Below, piece after piece: positions 16,183 through 23,621 of a DNA stretch of 64,000 bases. A program made the translations under genes and the position numbers. Origin of the DNA: CAZAMB01 sp964486335 (lineage in GTDB: Bacteria; Planctomycetota; Phycisphaerae; UBA1845); NCBI GenBank assembly GCA_964486335.1, contig CAZAMB010000002.1, forward strand, positions 124,001-188,000, given 5' to 3'. How positions within the stretch are numbered: the first letter of the stretch is position 1; every line of letters starts with the position of its first letter. A model generated the notes under the pieces. The model was not told the DNA's origin, ran no database searches, and worked only from the letters and a program-made list of their open reading frames with translations.

Positions 16183-17296
16183 ATGACCATCGAGAATCCA
16201 GCAGCCACGCTCAAGGACCTTTCCGCCCGGATTATTGCGATCCGGGACTCTCTTTGACTTTCCGACCAAGCTTGCCACGCTCGCCGAAGTCGAACAGCAG
16301 ATGGCCGCGCCGAACTTCTGGGACAACCAGGAATCGGCCAAGGTGGTCATTGCGCGGTTGAAGTCGTTGAAGGCGATCGTCGATCCGGTGCAGAAGATTC
16401 TTCGGGAGTCCGAGGACCTGTCGGCCATGGTGGAGCTTCTGGCCGAAGCCGACGACGCACAGGTCGCGGCGGAACTCGAATCGGGGCTTGGCATGCTACA
16501 AGCGTCGATTGATCGGGTGGAACTGCTCACGCTGCTATCGGGTCCAAACGACGCGCGCAATTGTTATTTCAATATTCAGGCGGGTACGGGCGGCGCGGAC
16601 GCGTGCGACTGGGCGCAAATGCTGCTGCGCATGTACCTGCGCTATTGCGAGCGGCAGGAGTTCGAGGTCGAAGAGCTGGCCATGCGCGACGGCGAAGAGG
16701 CGGGCATTCAGTCGTGCAGCCTGCTCGTCAAGGGACCCAACGTCTACGGGTACCTTTCGTGCGAACTCGGCGTGCATCGGCTAGTGCGCATTTCACCGTT
16801 CAGCGGCCAGGGCAAGCGCGAAACGAGTTTCGCCTCGGTGGACGTGCAGCCCGAAGTTGATGACATCGCCATTGAAATCGACTGGGACAAGGAAGTCCGC
16901 GAGGACACCTATCGCGCGGGCGGCAAGGGCGGTCAGCACGTCAACAAGACGGAATCGGCGGTTCGTCTGACCCATCTCGCCACCGGTGTCGTGGCTCAAT
17001 GCCAGAATGAACGATCGCAACACAAGAACCGGGCCTCGGCGCGGAGCATGCTGGCGGCGCGGCTGTACCAAATGGAGCAGGCCAAGCGCGACAGCGCGCT
17101 CGCCAAAATCTATGGCGAAAAAGGACAAATCGGCTGGGGCAATGCCATTCGAAGCTACTTCTTGTATCCCGAACAGCGGGTCAAGGACGGGCGGACGGGG
17201 CACATGACCTCCGACACGCAAGGGGTGCTGGACGGTGACATTCAGGGGTTCATCGACGCCGAACTCCGCCGCCGGGCGGGAGCAAGGCATCGTTAG
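16183..17296 (+). CDS. prfB: peptide chain release factor 2, with programmed +1 frameshift
   Basis: RF2 recognises UGA/UAA stops and triggers peptide release. Translation from ATG 16183 runs 24 codons to CTT followed by an in-frame TGA (16255-16257); moving one base forward gives GAC and the frame stays open to 17296, for a 370-residue product. This is the autoregulatory prfB arrangement: low RF2 lets ribosomes slip past the UGA. The product has the stop-codon-recognition tripeptide SPF (residues 204-206) and the catalytic GGQ (249-251), each one residue short of E. coli numbering, which supports the reconstruction. A single-frame ORF starting at a TTG (16235) is an artefact. The gene is the rightward half of a divergent pair with nrdR. 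Confidence 0.95.
16252..16258 (+). promoter_or_regulatory. prfB programmed +1 frameshift site CTTTGAC
   Basis: CTT-TGA-C is identical to the slippery site used in most bacterial prfB genes. The stop is codon 25 (codon 26 in E. coli). The upstream stimulatory Shine-Dalgarno-like element is weak: GGGA ends 4 bases before CTT, compared with AGGGGG in E. coli. Confidence 0.92.
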
Positions 17297-17317
17297 AGCA
17301 ATCCCAATCCAATCGTG

Positions 17318-17343
17318 GCGAGCCGCGCGCGTCAACTTGCGGT
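17318..17343 (+). repeat. degenerate GCGAGCCGCG-family element
   Basis: Foot GGCGAGC, left stem CGCGCGC and GTCA loop are present, but the right arm (ACTTGCGG) pairs only in its outer bases. It lies between the convergent prfB and CAP-protein genes; the rest of this 170-bp gap shows nothing else. Confidence 0.5.
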
Positions 17344-17470
17344 GGCCGCGATTCCCGGGCGAAAAATTCCCTCGCTTACGAGTGCGGCTTGGAACAAGGG
17401 AAAACTTTGCGGGTACCTGATCGTAAACGCGCTCTATTTTCGATTTGAAAGTTCAGAATCGGCGAGTTGG

Positions 17471-18028
17471 TCAGTATTCCGCCGGCGCGGCGAATTCCTG
17501 AACCCAGTAGACGGCGTATTCGCCGCCGTGGCGGACACTGATGCCTGCTTCGGTCCATTTTTCGTCGAGGATGATGTCGCGGTGGGCCGGACTCTCCATC
17601 CAGACGCGCATCACTTCCGCCGGGGTCTGCTGACCGGCGGCGAGGTTTTCGCCAATGGCGTAAAACACATACTTGCCGACGACGGCTCGGTCCCCGGGGC
17701 CTCGACCCGTGTCAGGATCGGTGTGGCCGAAGAAACCCGACGTGACCATTCGACAGGCGTAGTCGCCGGCGATTTTTTCCAACGCGGAATTGTGAACCAC
17801 CGGGGCGATACCGGCCTCAGCGCGTTCGAGATTGACCAACTGCAAAACTTGATCGGCCATCCGGTCCGCGTCATCGGGGACGACGCATCTTCCGGATGGC
17901 TCGCCGCTGGGCGAGGTGCCTTCGGATCGTCCTGCGACGGTCGGGAAGCACCCCGCAAGGACCAATAAGGCCATCGCCGGGATCAAACCAAGGGTACGAA
18001 TCACGAATAGCCCCATCCCGTCAACCAT
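17471..18028 (-). CDS. CAP/SCP-domain (YkwD-like) lipoprotein
   Basis: A 185-residue exported protein. The signal peptide ends in a lipobox (MALLVLAGC), so it is likely anchored to a membrane by a diacylglyceryl cysteine. The CAP domain starts near residue 60 with VLQLVNLERAEAGIAPVV and shows the cavity residues: His in SGFFGHTDPD, Glu in YAIGENLAAGQ, and His in WMESPAHRDIILD. CAP proteins of bacteria are poorly understood; lipid binding or proteolysis has been proposed. Start 18028 (MVDGMGLF) or 18016 (MGLF) are both possible; an upstream extension to 18136 would bury the signal peptide and is rejected. It is downstream of the FHA-GAF gene on the same strand. Confidence 0.85.
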   Translation of the reverse strand: MVDGMGLFVIRTLGLIPAMALLVLAGCFPTVAGRSEGTSPSGEPSGRCVVPDDADRMADQVLQLVNLERAEAGIAPVVHNSALEKIAGDYACRMVTSGFFGHTDPDTGRGPGDRAVVGKYVFYAIGENLAAGQQTPAEVMRVWMESPAHRDIILDEKWTEAGISVRHGGEYAVYWVQEFAAPAEY

Positions 18029-18172
18029 TTGCTTGGCAAGTTTCCAAGATCCCAAACGGATAATTGTACCACGATCCCGCTGGTCCGCCAAATATTTGTT
18101 CTCACAATCGAAATTCGAATTGCTGCGTTTGCACATCGCCGATGCAGGCGCGACCGTTGTTCTCGGACCGCG

Positions 18173-19792
18173 TCATGAAGGCCGATGAAGCAGCAATACA
18201 GTGATATCGTCCGGCAGCCGTCCGCGCTTGAAGAAAGGTTCGAGGTCGGCGAGTAGCTCCTCCATTGCGGCGGACGCCGGCCGATTAAAGCCGTCGCACA
18301 AAGCCTCCACCAGTCGTTCTTCGCTCAAGACATCGTCGGCCTCGTTTCGAACCCTAACACAGCCCGGAGTAAAAAAAGCCAGTGTTTCACCCGGTTGGAG
18401 GCGCACCGTCGTGCCGCTGTATTCGAAACTCCTGGAACTGCCGACCGGCGGCGACTTGCCGTCGGCAAGAAGCCGGCGATCACCCTTGATGCCGATCTGA
18501 AGCACGCCCACGGCGCCTGCGGTGGCTAGCTCAGCCACACCGGTCTTCGGATTGACCACGAGCGAAGCGGCATCGAACCGTAGCGGGTCGCTGTCGTCGA
18601 ACAGCAGCCAGTTGAGGGCCTTGAGCAGGGTGCGCGGCGGATCAGCGTGCAATCCGGCGATGCGGAACGAGCCGCGAATCTGGGCCATCGCAACGGCGGC
18701 GCGGATCGGATCGGCCGTGACATGACCGACGATCAACGCGCCGAGTCCGTTCGGAAGTCGCATGATGTCATGGATGTCACCGGCGGAATCCAGGCCGCCC
18801 TTCGTGAAGGCAGTGAATTGCAGCCCCGGCCAATCGGGTACGCCGCGTGGATCGAGCCGGATCTGCATTTCCTTGACGACATTCAGTCCGCCCGCCGATT
18901 GTTCCTTTTTGGCTTCTTCCCGGTGATCAAACACGACATCGAGCGTTGCGGCGACCACGCGCGAAATCGCGGTCAGAAAATCCAGGTCGGCGCCGTCGTA
19001 GACTCGCGTGTGTTTTTTTGAATCAACGTACAGCAGACCGATCGCGCCGCGGCGGGAAATGATCGGAACCGCCATGACCGACTGCGTTTCGGCGTCGCCG
19101 GTCCGCGGGATTCCAATGAACTGGCGGCGAGACAAACAGCGGTACTCAAAGGTCTCGAATCGCGAAGGCTGATGGAAAGGCTTGCCGCTTTCGGTCGCGC
19201 CGTCCATGAACTCCAGCGGACCTTCGGGACCGCGGCGAATGCCCATCCAGGCGGCCCGAGCGCTGAACTCCGTCAGCATCAAGCGCATGGTGACTTCCAA
19301 AACCGAGGCCCAATCGGCGCATCCGCGCAGTAAGACGGTGAAATCGGCCAAGGATGCCTGCCGCGCCGCATTGAGCGATACGGATTCATCCACCTTGCGG
19401 ACTTCGGAGCGTGGTGGAAGCGGGAACTCGCGGATTCTGGCGAGGTCGTCCGACCGGCCGGACTCCGGAATGTCCACGACGATTTCCAGGTCGAGCGTGA
19501 ACCGAATGGAAAACCAAGTGATTTCGAGCACGTCGCCGTCGTGGAGCGTGACCGGCGCACGAATTGGTTCGCCGCCCCTCTTGACCAACCCGTCCGGAAC
19601 AGTCGGCTTGAAGACCCATTGATCGCCCACAATGTCAAACGTCGCATAGTGTGGAGCGATTTGAATGTCGGGCAGTTGAACGAGATTCTCGGAATGCGAA
19701 CCGAGCGTGACCGGCGGCTTGCGAAACTCCAGTTCGCGCACCGACGGCTGTTCGTCGGTCAGCGTTCGGATGTCGGTGATTTCAAGGCGCAT
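18173..19792 (-). CDS. FHA-like + GAF + SpoIIE/PP2C-type phosphatase domain protein
   Basis: A 539-residue cytoplasmic signalling protein. Residues 1-105 resemble a forkhead-associated domain (VTLGSHSENLVQLPDIQIAP, HDGDVLEITWF). A GAF domain occupies about 145-300 (CADWASVLEVTMRLML; TQSVMAVPIISRRGAIGLLYVDS). The rest matches SpoIIE-type phosphatases: SAGDIHDIMRLPNGLGALIV, then VGHVTADPIRAAVAMAQIR and the closing GRLPDDITVLLL. The usual 'GGDxYD...DVSGHG' motif is altered (SAGDIHD, VGHVTAD), so one metal ligand position looks changed and activity is uncertain. It follows rpsI by 42 bp and may be co-transcribed with rplM-rpsI. An FHA domain implies interaction with a phosphothreonine partner, and two kinases occur in this window. 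Confidence 0.85.
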   Translation of the reverse strand: MRLEITDIRTLTDEQPSVRELEFRKPPVTLGSHSENLVQLPDIQIAPHYATFDIVGDQWVFKPTVPDGLVKRGGEPIRAPVTLHDGDVLEITWFSIRFTLDLEIVVDIPESGRSDDLARIREFPLPPRSEVRKVDESVSLNAARQASLADFTVLLRGCADWASVLEVTMRLMLTEFSARAAWMGIRRGPEGPLEFMDGATESGKPFHQPSRFETFEYRCLSRRQFIGIPRTGDAETQSVMAVPIISRRGAIGLLYVDSKKHTRVYDGADLDFLTAISRVVAATLDVVFDHREEAKKEQSAGGLNVVKEMQIRLDPRGVPDWPGLQFTAFTKGGLDSAGDIHDIMRLPNGLGALIVGHVTADPIRAAVAMAQIRGSFRIAGLHADPPRTLLKALNWLLFDDSDPLRFDAASLVVNPKTGVAELATAGAVGVLQIGIKGDRRLLADGKSPPVGSSRSFEYSGTTVRLQPGETLAFFTPGCVRVRNEADDVLSEERLVEALCDGFNRPASAAMEELLADLEPFFKRGRLPDDITVLLLHRPS

Positions 19793-19834
19793 CGCACTGC
19801 GGCCCGACTCCGCGCCGTTCGGCTTCCCGGATCA

Positions 19835-20299
19835 TTATCGCTTGGAGAATTGGAATCGACGTCGTGCACCGGCACGGCCGTATTTCTTTCGTTCGACCTT
19901 GCGGGCATCGCGGGTCATCAGATTCTCGGCGCGCAGCTTCAGTTCGAAGTCGGGGTTGAATTGCGACAGAGCGCGGGCCAATCCAAGCGTCACCGCGCCC
20001 GCCTGACCGGTAATGCCCCCGCCGCGAACGTTGACAAAAACGTCGACGGATTTTCCGGTGTCGGTGACCTTCAGCGGATTACGAACCATGGTTCGGTCGC
20101 GCTCGACGCAGAAAAAAGCGTCCACTTCGCGATCATTGACCATAAACTTGCCGCTTCCCGATTTGACGCGGACGCGGGCGACGGAGGTCTTTCGCCGGCC
20201 GGTTCCCCACGTGTAGGGGTTTTTGCCTTTCGGCGACTTGGCCGCCGGGGCGACCGCAGGGGTCGGAGTTTCCGTCGTCGAGTGAGGCGCGTCGGTCAT
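19835..20299 (-). CDS. rpsI: 30S ribosomal protein S9
   Basis: A 154-residue uS9. The conserved part starts at residue 31 (WGTGRRKTSVARVRVKSGSG), continues GGGITGQAGAVTLGLARAL, and ends with the RNA-contacting tail GRAGARRRFQFSKR whose final SKR reaches the P-site tRNA. About 25 N-terminal residues rich in Ala, Pro and Thr are extra compared with E. coli. ATG 20299 is preferred; an in-frame TTG at 20317 overlaps the likely GGAG ribosome-binding site. It lies 25 bp behind rplM in the usual operon. Confidence 0.96.
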   Translation of the reverse strand: MTDAPHSTTETPTPAVAPAAKSPKGKNPYTWGTGRRKTSVARVRVKSGSGKFMVNDREVDAFFCVERDRTMVRNPLKVTDTGKSVDVFVNVRGGGITGQAGAVTLGLARALSQFNPDFELKLRAENLMTRDARKVERKKYGRAGARRRFQFSKR

Positions 20300-20324
20300 G
20301 GGTCGAACAATCTCCAATCAGTCG

Positions 20325-20768
20325 TCAAATTGAAAGCGGCACCGGTTGCTGGGCCGTATGGGGGTGAGAATCCTGGGCGTAGATTTTCAGCTTCCCTAGC
20401 ATGGCATGGCCGATCGTGTTCTTGGGGAGCATCCTCCGCACGGCCTCGCGAATGATCCGGTCAGGGTGCTGTTTTTGCACCGTCTTGAACGGAATTTCCT
20501 TGTACCCGCCGGGGTGATAGCTGTACCGCGGATAGACCATCACATTGGCTTTGTTACCGGTCAGCTTCACTTGCCCAGCATTGGTCACCACCACAAAATC
20601 GCCGGTGTCAACGTGGGGTGTATACGTGGGCTTGTGCTTGCCCATCAAAATCACGGCGATTCGTGCCGCCATGCGACCCAACACCTGATCGGTCGCGTCC
20701 ACGTGATACCAGCGCTGATCAACCTCGCCGGTCTTCGCCAAAAAGCTTCGTATCTTGCATGCAGGCAT
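20325..20768 (-). CDS. rplM: 50S ribosomal protein L13
   Basis: A 147-residue uL13, standard length. Typical features are RWYHVDATDQVLGRMAARIA, the HVDTGDFVVVTNAG strand, YSYHPGGYKEIPF and VRRMLPKNTIGHAML near the C-terminus. It is the first gene of the rplM-rpsI operon. A hairpin in the leader 18-44 nt ahead of the ATG may be regulatory. GGCGGTAAG serves as a modest ribosome-binding site. Confidence 0.97.
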   Translation of the reverse strand: MPACKIRSFLAKTGEVDQRWYHVDATDQVLGRMAARIAVILMGKHKPTYTPHVDTGDFVVVTNAGQVKLTGNKANVMVYPRYSYHPGGYKEIPFKTVQKQHPDRIIREAVRRMLPKNTIGHAMLGKLKIYAQDSHPHTAQQPVPLSI

Positions 20769-20786
20769 AGACTTACCGCCGTTTCA

Positions 20787-20812
20787 GAATCCCCTTTCCA
20801 CCAGGGGAATCC
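20787..20812 (-). promoter_or_regulatory. hairpin in the rplM leader
   Basis: On the minus strand GATTCCCCT and AGGGGATTC flank a short loop with one mismatch (core CCCCT/AGGGG). It sits in the presumed 5' UTR just ahead of the L13 ribosome-binding site. Its place fits an autoregulatory L13 leader, but nothing beyond the fold and position supports that. Confidence 0.35.
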
Positions 20813-20916
20813 GGCAGTGTAGCGGAACCCATCACCGAGTCAAGCCGAAAAAAAGCGCGTTCTTTGGGCTCTCTTTCTCCACAATTCAGCGCCTAACTTG
20901 CACAACAATCAAATTG

Positions 20917-22047
20917 TCAGTTTAATTTGTTTCGTGGTTCGGCGTCCGGCGAAAAGGGGGAACGAACCGGAGGGAGGCCTAGTTTAACAACGCTCCGGTC
21001 CGGCCCAATTCCAAACGGAGCGATGTCCGGACGTGTAAATCCTTCCAATGAGCTGGCAATTGGCAACGTCACTTCAAGAAAAAGAGAGGTTTCGTCGACG
21101 CTGATTCGGGCGTCCTTCAATCCGGCCGGGAGCACTATTGTATTTCCAATGCCGAGCGACATCGGGTCCTTGAGTCCCCGGCAGGTGACGCGGCCGGACC
21201 CTTCGAGCATCATCCAGATCACCAATTCTTCGTGCGGAATGGGCTGTTCGACTCCGGCGGCCATTCGGACACGCTCGACGACGAAGGATTCGCAGCGCAC
21301 CAGACTGGTGATCGAGGTCCAGACGCTGGCGAGGTGTTGCGGATGCTCCGTTTGCGGCGGTACGGCTTCATATCGCATGGACGAGAGCGCTAGTTCGACG
21401 TGCAAATCGCGCGGCTGACCGGTGGCGGGTTCGACCCGGTTCCAATCGAACAAACGGTAAGTGACGTCCGATGGCGTTTGCACCTCGGCAACCAATACGC
21501 CCGGACCCAGGGCGTGCGGCGTACCGCTGGGAAGGTAGTAGGCGTGCCCGCGGCGCGCAGGAATTCGGTTCATCACCGTTTCGATCCGGCCTGCGCCGAT
21601 CGCCCGTCGAAGTTCTTCGGCATCGACGCCGTCTTTGAGACCGCGAAGAATCCAGGATTCCGGCGCGGCATCGATGACATACCATGCTTCGTTTTTCATT
21701 CGAACCGTACCGCCGGCCAGCCGGGCTTGCTCCTCGCTGGGATGCACCTGCACGCTGAGCGGTTGAGCGGCGTCGAGAAACTTGAGAAGCAGCGGGAATC
21801 GTCCGTCGATCAGCGCGGCGCGGCCCAACAGGTCGGCGCCCCACCATTGAATCATCTCGGCGAAGGTTTTTCCCGCGTGCGGTCCGACGGCGACAACGGA
21901 TTGATCGCCCTCCAGGTCGGCGACTTCCCACGATTCGCCGATCGGATCGTCCAACGGTAGTTTTTTTTGAAGACAAGTTTCGAGCCGCCGCCCGCCCCAA
22001 ACGCGGCGCTTGAAGATCGGTTCAAAGATAAGGGGAAGGACGTCCAT
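20917..22047 (-). CDS. manA: class I mannose-6-phosphate isomerase
   Basis: A 376-residue zinc enzyme that interconverts mannose-6-P and fructose-6-P, feeding GDP-mannose synthesis. The N-terminus is typical (LIFEPIFKRRVWGGRRL), followed by GESWEVADLEGDQSVV, the zinc-site LSVQVHPSEEQA, the KNEAWYVIDA strand and the second zinc-binding stretch LPSGTPHALGPG. The ATG at 22047 starts at the conserved strand and leaves 23 bp after kdsC; a longer start at 22101 would overlap kdsC without homology. Together with kdsC it suggests a sugar-nucleotide/envelope operon. Confidence 0.92.
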   Translation of the reverse strand: MDVLPLIFEPIFKRRVWGGRRLETCLQKKLPLDDPIGESWEVADLEGDQSVVAVGPHAGKTFAEMIQWWGADLLGRAALIDGRFPLLLKFLDAAQPLSVQVHPSEEQARLAGGTVRMKNEAWYVIDAAPESWILRGLKDGVDAEELRRAIGAGRIETVMNRIPARRGHAYYLPSGTPHALGPGVLVAEVQTPSDVTYRLFDWNRVEPATGQPRDLHVELALSSMRYEAVPPQTEHPQHLASVWTSITSLVRCESFVVERVRMAAGVEQPIPHEELVIWMMLEGSGRVTCRGLKDPMSLGIGNTIVLPAGLKDARISVDETSLFLEVTLPIASSLEGFTRPDIAPFGIGPDRSVVKLGLPPVRSPFSPDAEPRNKLN

Positions 22048-22070
22048 TGGGGTTGATCGGAACCCGGCGG

Positions 22071-22577
22071 TCACGTATCGAAAAACGCTTTCATTGACCA
22101 CGCACCTTGGCGGCGCAGGAGCATTTCAATAACCTCCGACACCGCTCCGAAACCTCCCGCTCGGCGAGTCACATAGGCCGCCCATCGCTTCACCGTCGGG
22201 ACGGCATTGGCCACCGCGATCGGAAATCCGCATCGCAAAAGAGGAGCGCGATCAGGCAGGTCGTCACCGACATAGGCGACTTCGGCATCCGTCATGCCGG
22301 CTTCTTTGAGGATAGCTGTATAGCCTTTGTCCTTGTCGGCGATTCCGACGTGGACCTGCCGGATTCCGAGTTCGGCCGCGCGGCGGGTGATCTCGGAACT
22401 CCCTCGACCGGAAAGGATCGCCACCTGGCGCCCCGATTTTTGCCATAGCTTGATGGCAAACCCGTCCTGAACGCAGAAGCCCTTGCCGGCGTCGCCGTCC
22501 GCGCTCAGCGTGATCCGTCCGTCGGTCAGCACGCCGTCCACGTCGAGGATCAGCAATCGAATGGGATGATCGTTCAT
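22071..22577 (-). CDS. kdsC: KdsC-type HAD phosphatase (KDO-8-phosphate phosphatase)
   Basis: A 168-residue C0-type HAD enzyme. Motif I is LLILDVDGVLTDG (Asp12 nucleophile, Asp14 acid/base), then KGFCVQDGFAIKLW, motif II ILSGRGS, motif III lysine in IADKDKG and motif IV AYVGDDLPD; all match KdsC rather than generic HADs. It should release phosphate from KDO-8-P on the way to lipopolysaccharide inner core. Lysine-rich capping is absent, as expected of the tetrameric family. No kdsA or kdsD is nearby in the window; manA follows downstream. Confidence 0.9.
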   Translation of the reverse strand: MNDHPIRLLILDVDGVLTDGRITLSADGDAGKGFCVQDGFAIKLWQKSGRQVAILSGRGSSEITRRAAELGIRQVHVGIADKDKGYTAILKEAGMTDAEVAYVGDDLPDRAPLLRCGFPIAVANAVPTVKRWAAYVTRRAGGFGAVSEVIEMLLRRQGAWSMKAFFDT

Positions 22578-22746
22578 GGGTGCGCCGGGGCAATATCGCG
22601 TGTGGTGCGTCCCCGGTCAAGCACGACATCAAACCACGGATCGGCGGGGTCGCATGATGCACCGTATCGAGTGAATGGTGATCGACCTTGGTTCGCCGCA
22701 TTCGCGGGCGGTGCCGAACCACGTTGTCAGAAAAGACGCCGTCCAG

Positions 22747-23436
22747 TTACTTCGTCGTCCATGCGTTGATGAAGTGCGTTGCGTCGGACAGGTCGGCGTC
22801 CCCGTCGCCGTCGTAATCGGCGCACGCGCAGGCGAGAGGAATCAGCGTGGAGCCGTCGCCCGAAAAACAATTCTGCATCTGCGCGGCGTCCCCAAGATCA
22901 ATCAAGGCGTTGCCGTCAAAATCGCCGAACACTTCGCAGTCGCAGACGTTGAGACAGTTCTCGCGCGCCTTTCGCGCGCAAACGTCATCCCACTCGCCGA
23001 TGCAGCAAAACTCATCGAGCGCGCAAACGGTCCGACAACATCCCGACCGTTCGCATCCGGTCGAAAAGAATCGACCCGTACAGCAGTCTCCGGGCTGAGG
23101 ACACACGTACGGCGTTTCGCATGCGTCGCAAACCGCGCGGGCGATCTCCGCGCAGGCATTGGACCAAAGACCCTCGCAGCAGAAGGGCATGGCATTGCAG
23201 ACGACGTCGCAACAAAGGAAATCGTCACAGCCGGGCGTGGCGTGCGATGAGCAGCAGTCTCCATTCGCCGGACAGGTGCCGGCGACCGTACCGTCCGCGG
23301 GAGCGGAAAACGAGTCAGATTCCGCAACTGACCGGCCGGTCTCGGACGGATCCGCCGAATCCTGGACAGGCGCAGATGACAGCTGGGAAACAGTCCATAC
23401 CGCGACCGTAACCATGATCCAGAGGCTTGATGTCAT
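22747..23436 (-). CDS. secreted cysteine-rich protein with dockerin-like C-terminus
   Basis: A 229-residue exported protein, signal peptide MTSSLWIMVTVAVWTVSQLSSA. Two copies of a Cys-rich unit follow: CPANGDCCSSHATPGCDD...CCDVVCNAMPFCCEGLWSNAC and CPQPGDCCTGRFFSTGCER...CCRTVCALDEFCCIGEWDDVC, each with about ten cysteines, probably disulphide-bonded. The tail has two EF-hand-like Ca sites, FGDFDGNALIDLGDAAQM and ADYDGDGDADLSDATHF, the dockerin-like ending common in Planctomycetota exported proteins. Function is unknown; surface display or assembly is inferred. It stands alone between kdsC and the DUF362 gene. Confidence 0.75.
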   Translation of the reverse strand: MTSSLWIMVTVAVWTVSQLSSAPVQDSADPSETGRSVAESDSFSAPADGTVAGTCPANGDCCSSHATPGCDDFLCCDVVCNAMPFCCEGLWSNACAEIARAVCDACETPYVCPQPGDCCTGRFFSTGCERSGCCRTVCALDEFCCIGEWDDVCARKARENCLNVCDCEVFGDFDGNALIDLGDAAQMQNCFSGDGSTLIPLACACADYDGDGDADLSDATHFINAWTTK

Positions 23437-23621
23437 TGTGCTTCGCTCTCTTCCATCGGCACATTGAAAATGACCCGTTCGTGCCGCTCAAGAATGAAAA
23501 TGCAATGTACATCTGGAATCAGTACCAATCAATACCTCTCCATTTGAGAAATGTGCGTTGATTTGGCACGACACGTGCAATCTCATCGGTCCGTCCCGCA
23601 ACGTCCACGGAGACCCATCCC
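23437..23621. other. divergent intergenic region
   Basis: About 185 bases between the Cys-rich gene and the DUF362 gene. A small palindrome GCACG-ACA-CGTGC lies at 23566-23578 and could be an operator or hairpin ahead of the DUF362 gene. No clear promoter was identified. Confidence 0.35.

Noticed and set aside
16235..17296. Single-frame prfB starting at a TTG
   Set aside because: The ATG at 16183 with the canonical CTTTGAC shift explains the N-terminus and the correct residue numbering of SPF and GGQ.
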